Source: Acidobacteriota bacterium
GTDB lineage: Bacteria; Acidobacteriota; Terriglobia; UBA7540; JAPUME01
DNA length: 13,782 nucleotides
Assembly: GCA_027294185.1 (NCBI GenBank)
Contig: JAPUME010000188.1
Location: forward strand, 1-13,782
Direction: 5' to 3'
Positions 13,754-13,782 of this stretch are shown here, one piece after another. The notes beneath the pieces were generated by a model. The model saw only the letters and a program-made list of their open reading frames with translations, made no database searches and was not told the origin of the DNA. Position 1 is the stretch's first letter; the number at the start of each line of letters is the position of its first letter. Made by a program: the position numbers and the translations under genes.

Positions 13754-13782
13754 CCATTGCGGCCCGTAGGCCGGCGTCAATC
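13728..13782 (-). CDS. Possible C-terminal end of a gene entering from the right
   Basis: On the minus strand, 17 codons are open from the window edge to a TAA at 13730-13728, reading IDAGLRAAMEKAQAPVM. The composition is protein-like, with an amphipathic helix (AAMEKAQ), but the stretch is too short to identify. If real, the gene points toward the tRNA, the usual direction of many tRNA-associated integrase genes, but I recognise no integrase motif. Confidence 0.25.
   Translation of the reverse strand, partial: IDAGLRAAMEKAQAPVM

Overview
This window looks like ordinary housekeeping chromosome from a moderately GC-rich, diderm (Gram-negative) bacterium. It carries LptE (LPS export), lipoproteins, the phosphatidylethanolamine pathway (PssA and Psd) and peptidoglycan recycling enzymes. 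The gene order psd - pssA - semialdehyde-dehydrogenase-like gene - lptE - holA, with rpsT beside it and a stand-alone HNH endonuclease nearby, reminds me of Acidobacteriota. That is an inference from memory of gene order, not a search result.

Left third, minus strand (about 1-5571): an operon mutS -> nagZ -> anmK -> oligopeptide-type ABC substrate-binding lipoprotein, the last cut by the window edge. All junctions overlap (4, 17 and 17 bp), so the genes are probably co-transcribed and translationally coupled. NagZ and AnmK are consecutive enzymes of cell-wall recycling, and the binding protein could bring in murein peptides. A good sigma70-type promoter (TTTACA-17-GATAAT) lies just upstream of the mutS start chosen here.

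Middle, plus strand (5733-10281): divergently from mutS come tsaB (tRNA t6A modification) and a small DUF465/YdcH-like coiled-coil protein. Next is a cluster psd, pssA, a wrecked aspartate-semialdehyde-dehydrogenase-like gene, lptE and holA. The wreck is the clearest oddity of the window. Its first ~37 codons and last ~33 codons are recognisable and still joined to pssA and lptE by ATGA overlaps, but the whole middle is missing and the two ends are in different frames.

Right part: rpsT (minus) meets holA tail to tail with an 18 bp overlap. It diverges from a DksA/TraR-type zinc-finger gene, with a well-formed promoter on each strand between them. comF (GTG start) follows, then an HNH endonuclease gene with its own promoter, then a convergent SDR oxidoreductase on the minus strand.

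Right edge: a tRNA-Ser(GCU) gene with its own promoter is followed by three copies of TTGCAAA and the possible 3' end of a minus-strand gene. This may be the border of something integrated at the tRNA, but most of it lies outside the window. No stretch longer than about 300 bases lacks a gene. I saw no CRISPR array, insertion sequence, rRNA or clearly new multi-gene system.
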